A DNA stretch of 64,000 nt, from NCBI GenBank assembly GCA_033764775.1, contig JANRIQ010000012.1:1-64000 (forward strand). Direction: 5' to 3'. This document shows positions 1 through 7,725 of the stretch, piece after piece. A program made the position numbers and the translations under genes. The DNA comes from JAWXCE01 sp033764775. Lineage in GTDB: Bacteria > Pseudomonadota > Alphaproteobacteria > Rhizobiales > Rhodomicrobiaceae. The notes under the pieces were generated by a model. The model was not told the origin of the DNA and ran no database searches. It saw only the letters and a program-made list of their open reading frames with translations. How positions within the stretch are numbered: position 1 is the first letter of the stretch; each line of letters starts with the position of its first letter.

Positions 1-1
1 C

Positions 2-1027
2 GTGACCAACGGCCAGGCGCTGAACCGGTATTCCTATGTGCTGAACAACCCGCTCAGCTACACCGACCCGTCGGGCTTCTTCTTCCAGTCGCTGTTCAAG
101 GCCATCGGCCGGGCGCTCGGCGCCGTGTTCCGCGCCATCGGACGCGTGTTCAACGCGCTGCTGAAGTCGGGGATCTTTAGAAGCATCGTGCAGGTTGTCG
201 CGTGCGCAGGGGCGAGCTCGGTCGGCGCGGCGGCCCTCTGCGCGGGGCTTGTCTCCGGCGGTCTGACGCTTGCAAGCGGAGGAAGTTTATCGGATGCCTT
301 GCAGGCCGGGGCCATGTCGGCGGCGATGGCCGGGGTTTACACCGGGATCGGCAAGCATCTGACAGCCATCGGGGCTACGGCGGTGGAGAAGGTGGCGACA
401 CATGGCGTTGTCGGCGGCGCGTTCTCCGTGGCGCAGGGCGGCGAGTTCCACACCGGCTTCGTAACAGGGGCGGTCGGCAAGGCGGCCGGGCTGGCCACGG
501 AAAGTTCGGAATTGCAGGGCATACAGGGGTTTGAAGGCAAGTTCGTGCGCACGGCGGTCGCCGCGACGGCTGGCGGCACGGCGAGTGTTCTCTCCGGAGG
601 CAAGTTCGGAAACGGGGCCGTGACAGCCGCGTTTGCGCATATGTATAATCAGGAGGGCGATAAAGACGATGAACTGGGGACCACTCGCCCTGGAGAGACA
701 AATAGAACAAAGGATTGGTGCATCAGGGAGTGTTCAGACTTAGTTTTTGATACAAATCGGTTTCATCCCCGCATTAGAACAGCGGAGTTCAATAAGTGTG
801 TTCAGACATGTACGGGTGAAAGCATTTCAGACGAGTGGGCACCTTACTTTCCGCGGAGTACCGAACGGTCTAAACTCCCTCAGCAGTCTCTACGAGACCA
901 GAAATTACCTGGGCGATCCATGCCGACACCTCCGATTCTTGAAGGAGGACCGAGAAGTCCTAGCGGGATAGAAGCAGGCTTTAAGAGTCCAATCTTTAGA
1001 AGAGATCAACAAATGTTGATTTACTAA
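2..1027 (+). CDS. RHS-repeat polymorphic toxin, C-terminal part (5' end outside window)
   Basis: This is the 3' end of a large RHS protein whose repeats lie upstream of the window. Residues 8-25 of the visible part carry the RHS core ending, finishing in DPSG, after which the variable C-terminal region starts. Residues 30-130 are rich in Gly, Ala and hydrophobic residues. A Gly/Ala-rich pre-toxin segment follows and ends in MYNQEGD at 214-220. The last 120 residues form the variable tip, with cysteines at 240, 244, 266 and 270 in two C-x3-C pairs. I do not recognise the tip as a known toxin family. The DNA becomes visibly richer in A and T from about position 655, which is usual where a toxin tip has been swapped. 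In known systems such tips are released to act on neighbouring cells. The toxin activity here is inferred, not shown. Confidence 0.85.
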   Translation: MTNGQALNRYSYVLNNPLSYTDPSGFFFQSLFKAIGRALGAVFRAIGRVFNALLKSGIFRSIVQVVACAGASSVGAAALCAGLVSGGLTLASGGSLSDALQAGAMSAAMAGVYTGIGKHLTAIGATAVEKVATHGVVGGAFSVAQGGEFHTGFVTGAVGKAAGLATESSELQGIQGFEGKFVRTAVAATAGGTASVLSGGKFGNGAVTAAFAHMYNQEGDKDDELGTTRPGETNRTKDWCIRECSDLVFDTNRFHPRIRTAEFNKCVQTCTGESISDEWAPYFPRSTERSKLPQQSLRDQKLPGRSMPTPPILEGGPRSPSGIEAGFKSPIFRRDQQMLIY

Positions 1028-1052
1028 CCTCTACAAACAGGAAAATAAGAAA

Positions 1053-1271
1053 ATGGATCGGGACGTCGCTATTCGAATAGACTCGATGATTTATGTATCT
1101 AGTCAAGAACTAGGTGCCCTAACTTCTTATGTTTTGGCACATGTTCAAGATGAAGATCTAAGGAGAAAAATAAACAGACAGATAGGAAAATCTTTAGGGG
1201 AGCTTTTGGAAATCCACAACGAGATTTACACAATGTATCCCGAGGTTAAGAGGACCGCGCCTAACATATAG
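1053..1271 (+). CDS. Small protein downstream of RHS tip, candidate immunity protein
   Basis: A 72-residue protein starts 25 bases after the RHS stop codon on the same strand. It looks largely helical, has no signal peptide and contains several charged residues (for example the EDLRRK stretch). Its DNA is strikingly AT-rich compared with everything around it, as is the end of the RHS gene. Immunity genes of polymorphic toxins normally lie directly behind the toxin tip and share its base composition, so position and composition make immunity the best guess. I recognise no family in the sequence. No strong Shine-Dalgarno sequence is visible, only a purine-rich run ahead of the ATG. It could instead be an unrelated small gene brought in with the tip. 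Confidence 0.5.
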   Translation: MDRDVAIRIDSMIYVSSQELGALTSYVLAHVQDEDLRRKINRQIGKSLGELLEIHNEIYTMYPEVKRTAPNI

Positions 1272-1299
1272 GCAGAAAATCCTACCCTCCGCCTTCGGT

Positions 1300-1560
1300 A
1301 TGCCGGTGCTGATCTCCCAGACCCTGCGCAGCGTCGAGATCGCCTACGGCCCGGACTGCGCGCGCTTCAAGCGGATCGACGTCAACGAGACGGGGACGAA
1401 GACCACGCGTTATCTGTCCGGCGGCGCGGTGGAGATCGTTTTGGACGGCGGCTCGACGCTGAACAAGACGCATATCGGCGGCCAGGCCGTGGTGCTGCAG
1501 ACCTTTGCGGCGCAGCATTCGATCGAGACCCGCCATCTGAAGACATGGGCTGGCGGAAAC
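1300..1560 (+). pseudogene. Orphan RHS-repeat fragment
   Basis: In this frame the DNA encodes a run resembling an RHS repeat: YGPDCARFKR, then TTRYLSGG, then THIGGQAVV. It is GC-rich like the RHS core and unlike the AT-rich gene just before it. It has neither the start of an RHS protein nor the DPSG core ending, so it is a displaced piece. RHS loci often keep such pieces behind the active tip, where they are left by tip exchange or used as donors for it. The reading frame runs on past 1560 into the antisense of the last type II secretion gene, where the RHS similarity stops. Confidence 0.65.
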
Positions 1561-1587
1561 GCAGTTGCTCGGGCGCCCCGATTTATG

Positions 1588-2070
1588 TTATCGCCCTACT
1601 GCGGCGATCTCCAAAATCCATATCCGAGAGCCGTTAGCCAGCGTAACCCTGTTGTGTTCGATTCCTGTCAAAGTCCACCCATCTAAGTTGCCGCCCAAGC
1701 TCAGACGCACATATCTACCGGTTTGCTGGTTCTCGAGCAGCGCCCAGCGGTCAGAGCCGATCGTCATGGCCCCGCGCAACACATAACCTTGCGGCGGCGG
1801 TAAAGGCGGGGGCGCCGCCTCCGGTTGCGGGGCCAGGGCCTTCGGACGCTCCGGCAAAGGCCTCCGGTTGGGGGTGAACAAGGGGCGAGTGCGCAAGGCT
1901 TCAAACACTTCTTGCTCCACGGGCCCGGGGACAGGCCGGAGCGCACCAGCTTCCTCCGCGAACGGTTTAAGCGGCCCGGAGGCTTGACGGGGCATTGTAT
2001 TTTGGACGATCAGCCACCCGTTAGCCAAAATCAGCGCCACGATGATCAGGACAACGGTTGCGCGGCCCAT
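1588..2070 (-). CDS. Type II secretion GspC/GspN-like protein
   Basis: This 160-residue inner-membrane protein closes the type II secretion operon. It has one N-terminal membrane segment (residues 5-22), a Pro-rich linker (about 75-95) and a small C-terminal beta domain (about 95-160) like the homology region of GspC that links the inner-membrane platform to the secretin. It has no PDZ domain, so it is much shorter than classical GspC and could equally be named GspN. The start codon shares one base with the end of gspM. It is the last gene before the RHS debris, so later genes of the operon, if any existed, have been lost or displaced. Confidence 0.7.
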   Translation of the reverse strand: MGRATVVLIIVALILANGWLIVQNTMPRQASGPLKPFAEEAGALRPVPGPVEQEVFEALRTRPLFTPNRRPLPERPKALAPQPEAAPPPLPPPQGYVLRGAMTIGSDRWALLENQQTGRYVRLSLGGNLDGWTLTGIEHNRVTLANGSRIWILEIAAVGR

Positions 2071-2675
2071 CAGCGAGCCGTACCGCTAAAGATAAATGCA
2101 GACGCTCGGAGGGTAACCTCAAGCACAGCGTCGTCCCTAAAAGGCGGCCGCGGTTCAGCGGGGCTCACCTCTCTGACAGAAAGATTCTGGGTCATTCGCA
2201 CGCTCATCTCGCGCACAAAAATAAGCGGGCGGCGGCGATCGATTGCGAGCAAAACATCGGTTAACGCGTCGATGGGGGCGGCGAATTGCGCCTGAACGCT
2301 AATCTCGGCGCCAATGGGCGCCGGGGTTGCAGCCAAAGCCTGCATAGTGCGCATCTGTCCGCGATTGTCGCGGATGAGGGCGGCCACGGTCTGTTGCAGC
2401 GCCGCAGACGCGTCCTCCGATTTTCCGTTGATGGTTAGGTTTTGCGCAGCGAAAGCCGCCTTTAGCCTCTCTACGCCCGCTTTGCGCTCGCCTGAAGCAG
2501 CGGCGGCGCGAGATAGCGCGGCGACAAGGCTTGAGGCGGTTTCGATATTATCGTCCAACGCTTTGAGGCCGTTGAGGTAAGGCGCAATAACGGCCAGCCA
2601 AAGAAGAAGGCCCGCGCAGGCTGGCGCTGCGAAAGCGAAGATACGGCTAAATGTCGAGCCTGGGCGCGGCGTCAT
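2070..2675 (-). CDS. gspM: Type II secretion system protein GspM
   Basis: A 201-residue bitopic protein of the inner-membrane platform. A short cytoplasmic N-terminus is followed by a membrane helix (about residues 11-30), a periplasmic coiled-coil-like stretch with many Ala, Glu and Lys residues (35-75) and a small ferredoxin-like C-terminal domain. In known systems GspM pairs with GspL and helps connect the pilus base to the ATPase. Its ATG overlaps the gspL stop in an ATGA arrangement, which suggests coupled translation. The sequence of this family is poorly conserved, so the call rests mostly on size, topology and position between gspL and the GspC/N-like gene. Confidence 0.8.
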   Translation of the reverse strand: MTPRPGSTFSRIFAFAAPACAGLLLWLAVIAPYLNGLKALDDNIETASSLVAALSRAAAASGERKAGVERLKAAFAAQNLTINGKSEDASAALQQTVAALIRDNRGQMRTMQALAATPAPIGAEISVQAQFAAPIDALTDVLLAIDRRRPLIFVREMSVRMTQNLSVREVSPAEPRPPFRDDAVLEVTLRASAFIFSGTAR

Positions 2676-3706
2676 CGGTTTCCGACCACCTTTATAGAGA
2701 GCGTGAAGCGGTCGCGGCTTAAGGCGTCATCACGCAGGATAGGACCGGCAAAGGTGGCCTCCGCCACCCCCTTGAGTGACCGCACCCGGCTGAGCAAAGC
2801 CGAGGCGTCCGGTGCAAGCCCGCCTATGATGACGGCTTTATCGTCGCTGCGGTAATCGGTAAGCCACGTCGTATCGTCGAGGCCCTCAGTAAGCGCTTTC
2901 AGCACGTGCAGCGGCGATGGGGAGCGACGTCTTTCAGCCTCGAGAAAGTCTGCGGCCGCCAGTAGCGCTTCAGCCTCGCTGCGTAGGTTTGTGGCGATAC
3001 GCGCTTGCGGCTGCAGCGCCGCAATCTCGGTCTGAAGGGTATGCAATGCGTGCTGGCGACGCAAGTACGGCTGCAGCAAAAGGCACAGTGTGAGGGCCGT
3101 GATCGCCACCGCCGCTAATGCGTTCAATCGCCGCGACAGTGCGGAGGGCTTCAGCGTAGTGGTCGGAAGCCGTTCCCTCCCTGCGTCGCTCAGCCGCCAG
3201 CGCAAAGAGCCGCGTCCGCGCAACGCTTCCGGTATTGCGGTTTCCAGCGCTTTCAAATTCGCTTTCGGAACCAGCGTAACGGCAACGGACGCCGTTCCGG
3301 CGGTCCGGTTCTCCGAGATTACGCAATATGACGCATAAACGTCGGACGCCCCGAACGGGCTGATGCGCGGAATGTGATAGGGGAGCGCCTGCTCCAGGCG
3401 GCGCGCCGCCGCGATCGGCATGGTGATGTCGCGCCTTAAGGTCAAACGTTCCGGCACGGTCGCCTCGACTTCGCTCACACGACGAACCGCAGCTTTCAGC
3501 GGGGTCTCTTCGCCAAGCACAACCCCTTGCGCAAAAGACGCGAGCCTGCGCCCGCCGATCTCGGCGACCCCGTCGCCATCGTCGTCAAATGTGAGCGTCA
3601 GGCGCTGACTGCGACGCTCGCCCCAAGCTTTCACGCTGGCGGGAAGCGCGAGTCGGATTTCCGACAGCCACCATGCCGCGCATCGGCGAAGCAGGCTCAA
3701 GATCAT
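2672..3706 (-). CDS. gspL: Type II secretion system protein GspL
   Basis: A 344-residue protein with a cytoplasmic actin-like N-terminal part (about 1-190), a membrane helix near 195-210 (LNALAAVAITALTLCLLL) and a periplasmic PilN-like C-terminal domain (about 215-344). In known systems GspL recruits the ATPase GspE to the membrane and forms the platform with GspM, GspF and GspC. The N-terminal part is shorter than in Escherichia or Vibrio GspL, as is common in alphaproteobacteria. It starts three bases after the gspK stop and overlaps gspM by four bases. Confidence 0.85.
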   Translation of the reverse strand: MILSLLRRCAAWWLSEIRLALPASVKAWGERRSQRLTLTFDDDGDGVAEIGGRRLASFAQGVVLGEETPLKAAVRRVSEVEATVPERLTLRRDITMPIAAARRLEQALPYHIPRISPFGASDVYASYCVISENRTAGTASVAVTLVPKANLKALETAIPEALRGRGSLRWRLSDAGRERLPTTTLKPSALSRRLNALAAVAITALTLCLLLQPYLRRQHALHTLQTEIAALQPQARIATNLRSEAEALLAAADFLEAERRRSPSPLHVLKALTEGLDDTTWLTDYRSDDKAVIIGGLAPDASALLSRVRSLKGVAEATFAGPILRDDALSRDRFTLSIKVVGNR

Positions 3707-3709
3707 GTG

Positions 3710-4600
3710 TCAAGCGCCCCTTGCGTCAGAACATGGGCCTTGCGGCGGCGCTTCAACGAAACCGCGCCGCCAATCCAACATGATGAACGGCTTGGCTTGG
3801 TCTGCGGTAATGTATACCAATGCGTCCACCCGATAGAAAAATCGCCCGGCTTCAATTGTCGTCACGGTGATCGTGTAAACGCCGGCCGCCCGACCCGGGT
3901 CGCCCGGTGCGTCCGGTTCAGCCTCGCTGTTCGCGCCCAAGATGCTACGGACAAAGGGACTTGCGTAGCGCGGCTCGGGGGCGGGGTTGAACGCGTGAAC
4001 GGAGATATGGGGCCTAAGACGCACAAACAGGGTCTCCGTCATGCCTGGCAACAGTCTGATCTCGGCTATGCTCTGCAGGTGCTGATTGGCCGGCGGGGCG
4101 AGGCCGAGAGCCGCGTACCCGTCCGCCTCTAGACCGTCGGAACGGACATCATCGTCCGCATCCACAAAATCCGCGAGTTCGGCGGCGACCTGGTTGGCGA
4201 GCGGCTCGCTGGCGCAGACGGTTAAAACGAGGCGGCGGAAGACTTCGTTGGGACTCTGATTGAGGTTGACTTTGCCGCGCTCCGCCTGGACTGCGACCTT
4301 TAGCGTGACGCCGTCAAAGGTGGCCTCGATCGCAGTTCCGTCATAGCGTAAGTCACGAGTGTCGTTTGCAATAAGCCTGGCGAGAGCCAGATGCACCCCG
4401 GCTTCCGCCTTGTGCTTGTGTTGGGCCGCTAGTTCTGTTTGCCGCGCAAACAAGAGGGTCGTCTTCGCGCGGTAGTTAAGCGCCGCGGCGATAGCAGCTA
4501 GCATAAGCAGACCGGCGATTGCGGCGAGGATCGCGGCGCCGGCCTCGCCACGCGTGTCGAGCGCACCAACCGCGCTTGCGTTTTCGCCATTTACCGCCAA
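3710..4600 (-). CDS. gspK: Type II secretion minor pseudopilin GspK
   Basis: A 296-residue protein with a short leader and a hydrophobic helix at about residues 20-45 containing GEAGAAILAAIAGLL, which marks a prepilin-type N-terminus. The large globular domain contains the GspK features: a conserved RGKVNLNQ stretch near 110 and an acidic FVDADDD stretch near 145 that fits the calcium-binding region. In known systems GspK caps the pseudopilus together with GspI and GspJ. The start lies inside the end of gspJ, an overlap of ten bases. Processing would depend on GspO encoded at the head of this operon. Confidence 0.85.
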   Translation of the reverse strand: MAVNGENASAVGALDTRGEAGAAILAAIAGLLMLAAIAAALNYRAKTTLLFARQTELAAQHKHKAEAGVHLALARLIANDTRDLRYDGTAIEATFDGVTLKVAVQAERGKVNLNQSPNEVFRRLVLTVCASEPLANQVAAELADFVDADDDVRSDGLEADGYAALGLAPPANQHLQSIAEIRLLPGMTETLFVRLRPHISVHAFNPAPEPRYASPFVRSILGANSEAEPDAPGDPGRAAGVYTITVTTIEAGRFFYRVDALVYITADQAKPFIMLDWRRGFVEAPPQGPCSDARGA

Positions 4601-5214
4601 GGCGCCTCCTCAAGCTTTAGGTGGATGGTGAGTGCCGGCCAGATGCGCTGATCGCCTGCTGCAAACAGCATATCAATCTGGATAAGGCTCGGCAGCGCGT
4701 CGGCGGGCCACTCCGGCATCCATTCGGCGCCTGGCGTGATGCCGGCGGAGTACCGAAACGACAAGCGTTCGACGCCGTCAAGAAGGTCCATTTCATTCCA
4801 AGCCAAATCACCCTCCTTTGCGTTCGAGGCAAAGGCTTGGCGCAATCTCACCGAGACGCGCCCTCTCGCCGAGGCGCTGCCGCCGATGGCGACCTCGTAC
4901 AAGCCTGTGGTGGCCGGCAATGGGTCATCGATCAGAAATATCAGCTCCTTTTCCCCGCCCGTAAAGCGCAGGCTCCGTTTCGCATCCGGTATCCGTAGCG
5001 GCTGAATGCGCTCGATAAGCCCGCGCAAGGCGCGTTGAGCGTTCATTACCTCGACAACGGCGTCGGTCTTTACATTTGTCGCTCGCAAGGCGTTGCGGCC
5101 CAATAGCACGGCTGACAGAAGCACCCCGCTGACAAGGGAGAGAAGCGTCAGACCAACAATGGTCTCGATCAACGAAAAGCCCGAGGCCTCGCCCTCGTTG
5201 AGGTGCGGCGTCAT
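4591..5214 (-). CDS. gspJ: Type II secretion minor pseudopilin GspJ
   Basis: The frame is open upstream to 5349, but the ATG at 5214 overlaps the gspI stop as ATGA and puts a prepilin signature directly at the N-terminus, so I chose it. The product is 207 residues. Residues 10-35 hold the cleavage and helix region beginning GFSLIETIVG, with the usual Glu at mature position 5. The rest is the GspJ beta-rich domain. It is a minor pseudopilin of the tip complex with GspI and GspK. Confidence 0.85.
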   Translation of the reverse strand: MTPHLNEGEASGFSLIETIVGLTLLSLVSGVLLSAVLLGRNALRATNVKTDAVVEVMNAQRALRGLIERIQPLRIPDAKRSLRFTGGEKELIFLIDDPLPATTGLYEVAIGGSASARGRVSVRLRQAFASNAKEGDLAWNEMDLLDGVERLSFRYSAGITPGAEWMPEWPADALPSLIQIDMLFAAGDQRIWPALTIHLKLEEAPWR

Positions 5215-5606
5215 CGGCTGGGCGCACTTAGCCGCAGCGTTGTCAGCGACACGCGCTGCAGGCGAGTTGAAGGACCCCACTCCACATGGAGACGCACTTG
5301 GGTTAAGCCAGTTGCGGAAGAAGACGCGGGCGCAAGACTCAAACGCCAAGCGTAAATATCGTCAATCCGCCCTGCGGCTGCGACCGGAGCGCCGGCGGCG
5401 ATTAACGCCATCAAGGACTCGGCGTGGGCGACAGCGGCCAAGCGCTCGTGCGACAGCCGGGCCGAGTCCGCGCTTTGTCCAATGGCTCGAAATGTGAACG
5501 CCAAGCCAAGTGCCACGATGATGAAGGCGACAAGCGCCTCAAGAAGCGCGTAGCCGCCCTCGGCGACGTATATCTTTCTAGCGGCTTCGTCGTCCTGCGG
5601 GGTCAT
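5211..5606 (-). CDS. gspI: Type II secretion minor pseudopilin GspI
   Basis: A 131-residue minor pseudopilin. The prepilin signature GGYALLEALVAF appears at residues 17-28, with Glu at mature position 5, followed by a hydrophobic helix and a small C-terminal domain of the expected length. Its ATG overlaps the gspH stop and its stop overlaps the gspJ start, both by four bases. In known systems GspI nucleates the tip with GspJ and GspK. Confidence 0.85.
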   Translation of the reverse strand: MTPQDDEAARKIYVAEGGYALLEALVAFIIVALGLAFTFRAIGQSADSARLSHERLAAVAHAESLMALIAAGAPVAAAGRIDDIYAWRLSLAPASSSATGLTQVRLHVEWGPSTRLQRVSLTTLRLSAPSR

Positions 5607-6064
5607 GGCCGCTCGTGAGCGTTTACGGCCACATGTCCGGACAGCCAGTTGATGGAGATGGTGCGCATGTCGGCGCCACGGATTAAAATGACCTCCGCGC
5701 CGCTTGCGCTTCCATCCGGAAAGAACCGGAGCACAGCGGTTCTAGCTGCCACACCCGACGCGGCGGTGCGGACCGTCACCGCCATGTCTTGCGGGAATGC
5801 CCCGCTTCCGCTGGTCGCCGCGCAGGTTTTCTCGGCTACGTCGACGGATACGGCTACGGCGGTGTTTTGCGCCATGGCTTTCACCTGAGCGCGCCGCAGC
5901 TCCGCAGCAAATTCCGCCGCGGCCTCCGCGACCGACGCCGGCCGTTGCCTCAACGGCAGCGCCGAGACGGCAAGTCCCGCGATCAACGCCAGGATGGCGA
6001 GCGCCGCCAGCAGTTCGACGAGCGTGACGCCGCTCTCGCCCGTCGCCTCACCAGCTGACGACAT
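5603..6064 (-). CDS. gspH: Type II secretion minor pseudopilin GspH
   Basis: The frame is open to 6130, but the ATG at 6064 follows an AAGGAG sequence at good spacing, so the product is 153 residues starting MSSAGEATGESG. A prepilin motif GVTLVELLAALAIL follows at once. The C-terminal half is a GspH/FimT-type beta domain. It overlaps the end of gspG by 17 bases, which suggests translational coupling. GspH is a minor pseudopilin thought to sit below the tip complex. Confidence 0.85.
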   Translation of the reverse strand: MSSAGEATGESGVTLVELLAALAILALIAGLAVSALPLRQRPASVAEAAAEFAAELRRAQVKAMAQNTAVAVSVDVAEKTCAATSGSGAFPQDMAVTVRTAASGVAARTAVLRFFPDGSASGAEVILIRGADMRTISINWLSGHVAVNAHERP

Positions 6065-6479
6065 CGCGATTGGCTCCTTCTCCGCCTTCCGCATCGTCCG
6101 CGCCCAAGGTCGACAGATCGTACTCGCCATGTTCTCCCGGGAACTTATAGCGATAGGGCCTGTCCCAGGGATCGAGCAGCATCTCTTTCTTCTTCAGGTA
6201 GGGGCCGCTCCAGCCCTTGATCGCTCCGTCTTGCCGGATGAGGGCGTTCAAACCCTCGGCTTGCGTCGGGTAACGGCCGACGTCCAATCGGAAAATGTCT
6301 AGCGTCGCCCCAAGATTGTCGATCTCGACGCGGGCCGCGTCGGTTTTGGCGCGATCCAGATATTTGATGACCTGCGGCACGGTCAATGTCGCCAGCAATA
6401 CGAGGATGGCGAGAACCACCAGAAGTTCGATCAAGGAGTATCCGTCCTCGGCGGAACGGCGGCTGCGCTGACCAGTCAC
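6048..6479 (-). CDS. gspG: Type II secretion major pseudopilin GspG
   Basis: The frame can be read from an ATG at 6539 inside gspF, but a GTG at 6479 follows an AAGGGG sequence by about eight bases and gives a normal short leader, so I chose it. The product is 143 residues. It has the prepilin signature GYSLIELLVVLAIL and the conserved GspG features YPTQAEGL near 80 and WDRPYRY near 110, then an acidic C-terminus that fits calcium binding. GspG is the main subunit of the piston-like pseudopilus. Confidence 0.9.
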   Translation of the reverse strand: MTGQRSRRSAEDGYSLIELLVVLAILVLLATLTVPQVIKYLDRAKTDAARVEIDNLGATLDIFRLDVGRYPTQAEGLNALIRQDGAIKGWSGPYLKKKEMLLDPWDRPYRYKFPGEHGEYDLSTLGADDAEGGEGANRDVVSW

Positions 6480-6504
6480 AAGAACCACCCCTTCGCAAAA
6501 CACG

Positions 6505-7725
6505 TCACAACGCCAGCTGGTTAGCGCTGAGCAGAGCAAGCAACACGGAGGCTATAACTCCCGCAATCAACGCCCCCATGACAATGGTGATGACGGGGAC
6601 AAACGCGGCCGTCAAGCGCTTCAGCGTCCGGTCGACCTCGGTTTCGCAGAGGTCGGCGACCCGGCCGAGCGCCCAGGTCAAGTTGCTGGCGTCCTCGCCG
6701 ACCCGGATCAGGTCCAGACAGACATCGGGGAATGTTCGCGTATCGCCCAGGGCGGCGGCAAGCCTCTCGCCTTCTCTGACCCGAAGGGCGGCCGCCGCCA
6801 GATCGCGCTCGACCGCCCTGTTGGCGACGGCGGACGCGCAGGCGTTCAGCGCGGTAAGAAGCGGCACGCCATTGCTGAGCAAGAGGCCAAGAAGCCGGGC
6901 GCTCGCCCCGGCATGAATGCGGGTGACGACATATCCGATACCCAGCGGCGCTCGGCGCTGAGCCTCATCCCACCACAACCGGCCGGCGGTGGTGCGGATA
7001 TAGAGCTGGAACCCGGCGAACACGCTGCAAAGAAACACAAAAACGGCCAGCGCATAGTGTTCAAACCACTCCGAGGCCGCGAGGACGGCGCGCGTCACCG
7101 GCGGCAGGGACTGTTGAGCGTTGTCGAACAGCGGCCGGAACTCCGGGATGACCACGAGGAACAGCAACATCAGCGATGCCGCCGCCATGACGAACAGGAT
7201 GGCCGGGTAAATCAGGGCGCTTATCAGCTCCGAGCGGAACTCCTCTGTCCGCTTTAACTGAGCTTCTAAGGCGCCAAGGCAGGCGGTGAGCTGACCGCTG
7301 AGTTCGCCCGCTTTGATGGTGTCGACGATAAAGGGCGCAAGCCCGGCGCCAGCATCGCCGAGCGCCTGGGAAAGCGGCTGACCCTTTTGCACGAGCGCTT
7401 GCACCCTGGACAGGAACGCTTTCACCGCCGGACGCTGCGTCAGGCGGCCGGCCGCGCCTATCGCTTGGGGCAAGGTCATACCGGCTGTGAGAAGCATGGA
7501 CAGGTAAGACAGGACGTCGACTAAATCGCGGCGATGCAGAGATGTTTGGTTCAAGCGCAGCCGGAGGTGCAGTGTGCTCCCCCCATCTTGTCGCCGGGAC
7601 AGGGTGAGGGGGGCCGCGCCCTGGTCGAACAAGCGCCGCGCCGCCGCCGCCTCCGACTCGGCGTCCACCACGCCTTTGATGGATTTGTTCGCCGCGTCGA
7701 TCGCGGTGTAGTCGTAAAGGGGCAT
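6505..7725 (-). CDS. gspF: Type II secretion inner-membrane platform protein GspF
   Basis: A 406-residue polytopic protein of the expected length. It has the N-terminal motif YDYTAID, two repeated cytoplasmic T2SSF domains (about 70-190 and 275-395) and three membrane helices, near 170-190, 220-240 and 375-400. The platform protein is thought to turn GspE ATPase motion into pseudopilus growth. Its ATG overlaps the gspE stop by one base (TGATG). The gap to gspG is 25 bases. Confidence 0.93.
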   Translation of the reverse strand: MPLYDYTAIDAANKSIKGVVDAESEAAAARRLFDQGAAPLTLSRRQDGGSTLHLRLRLNQTSLHRRDLVDVLSYLSMLLTAGMTLPQAIGAAGRLTQRPAVKAFLSRVQALVQKGQPLSQALGDAGAGLAPFIVDTIKAGELSGQLTACLGALEAQLKRTEEFRSELISALIYPAILFVMAAASLMLLFLVVIPEFRPLFDNAQQSLPPVTRAVLAASEWFEHYALAVFVFLCSVFAGFQLYIRTTAGRLWWDEAQRRAPLGIGYVVTRIHAGASARLLGLLLSNGVPLLTALNACASAVANRAVERDLAAAALRVREGERLAAALGDTRTFPDVCLDLIRVGEDASNLTWALGRVADLCETEVDRTLKRLTAAFVPVITIVMGALIAGVIASVLLALLSANQLAL

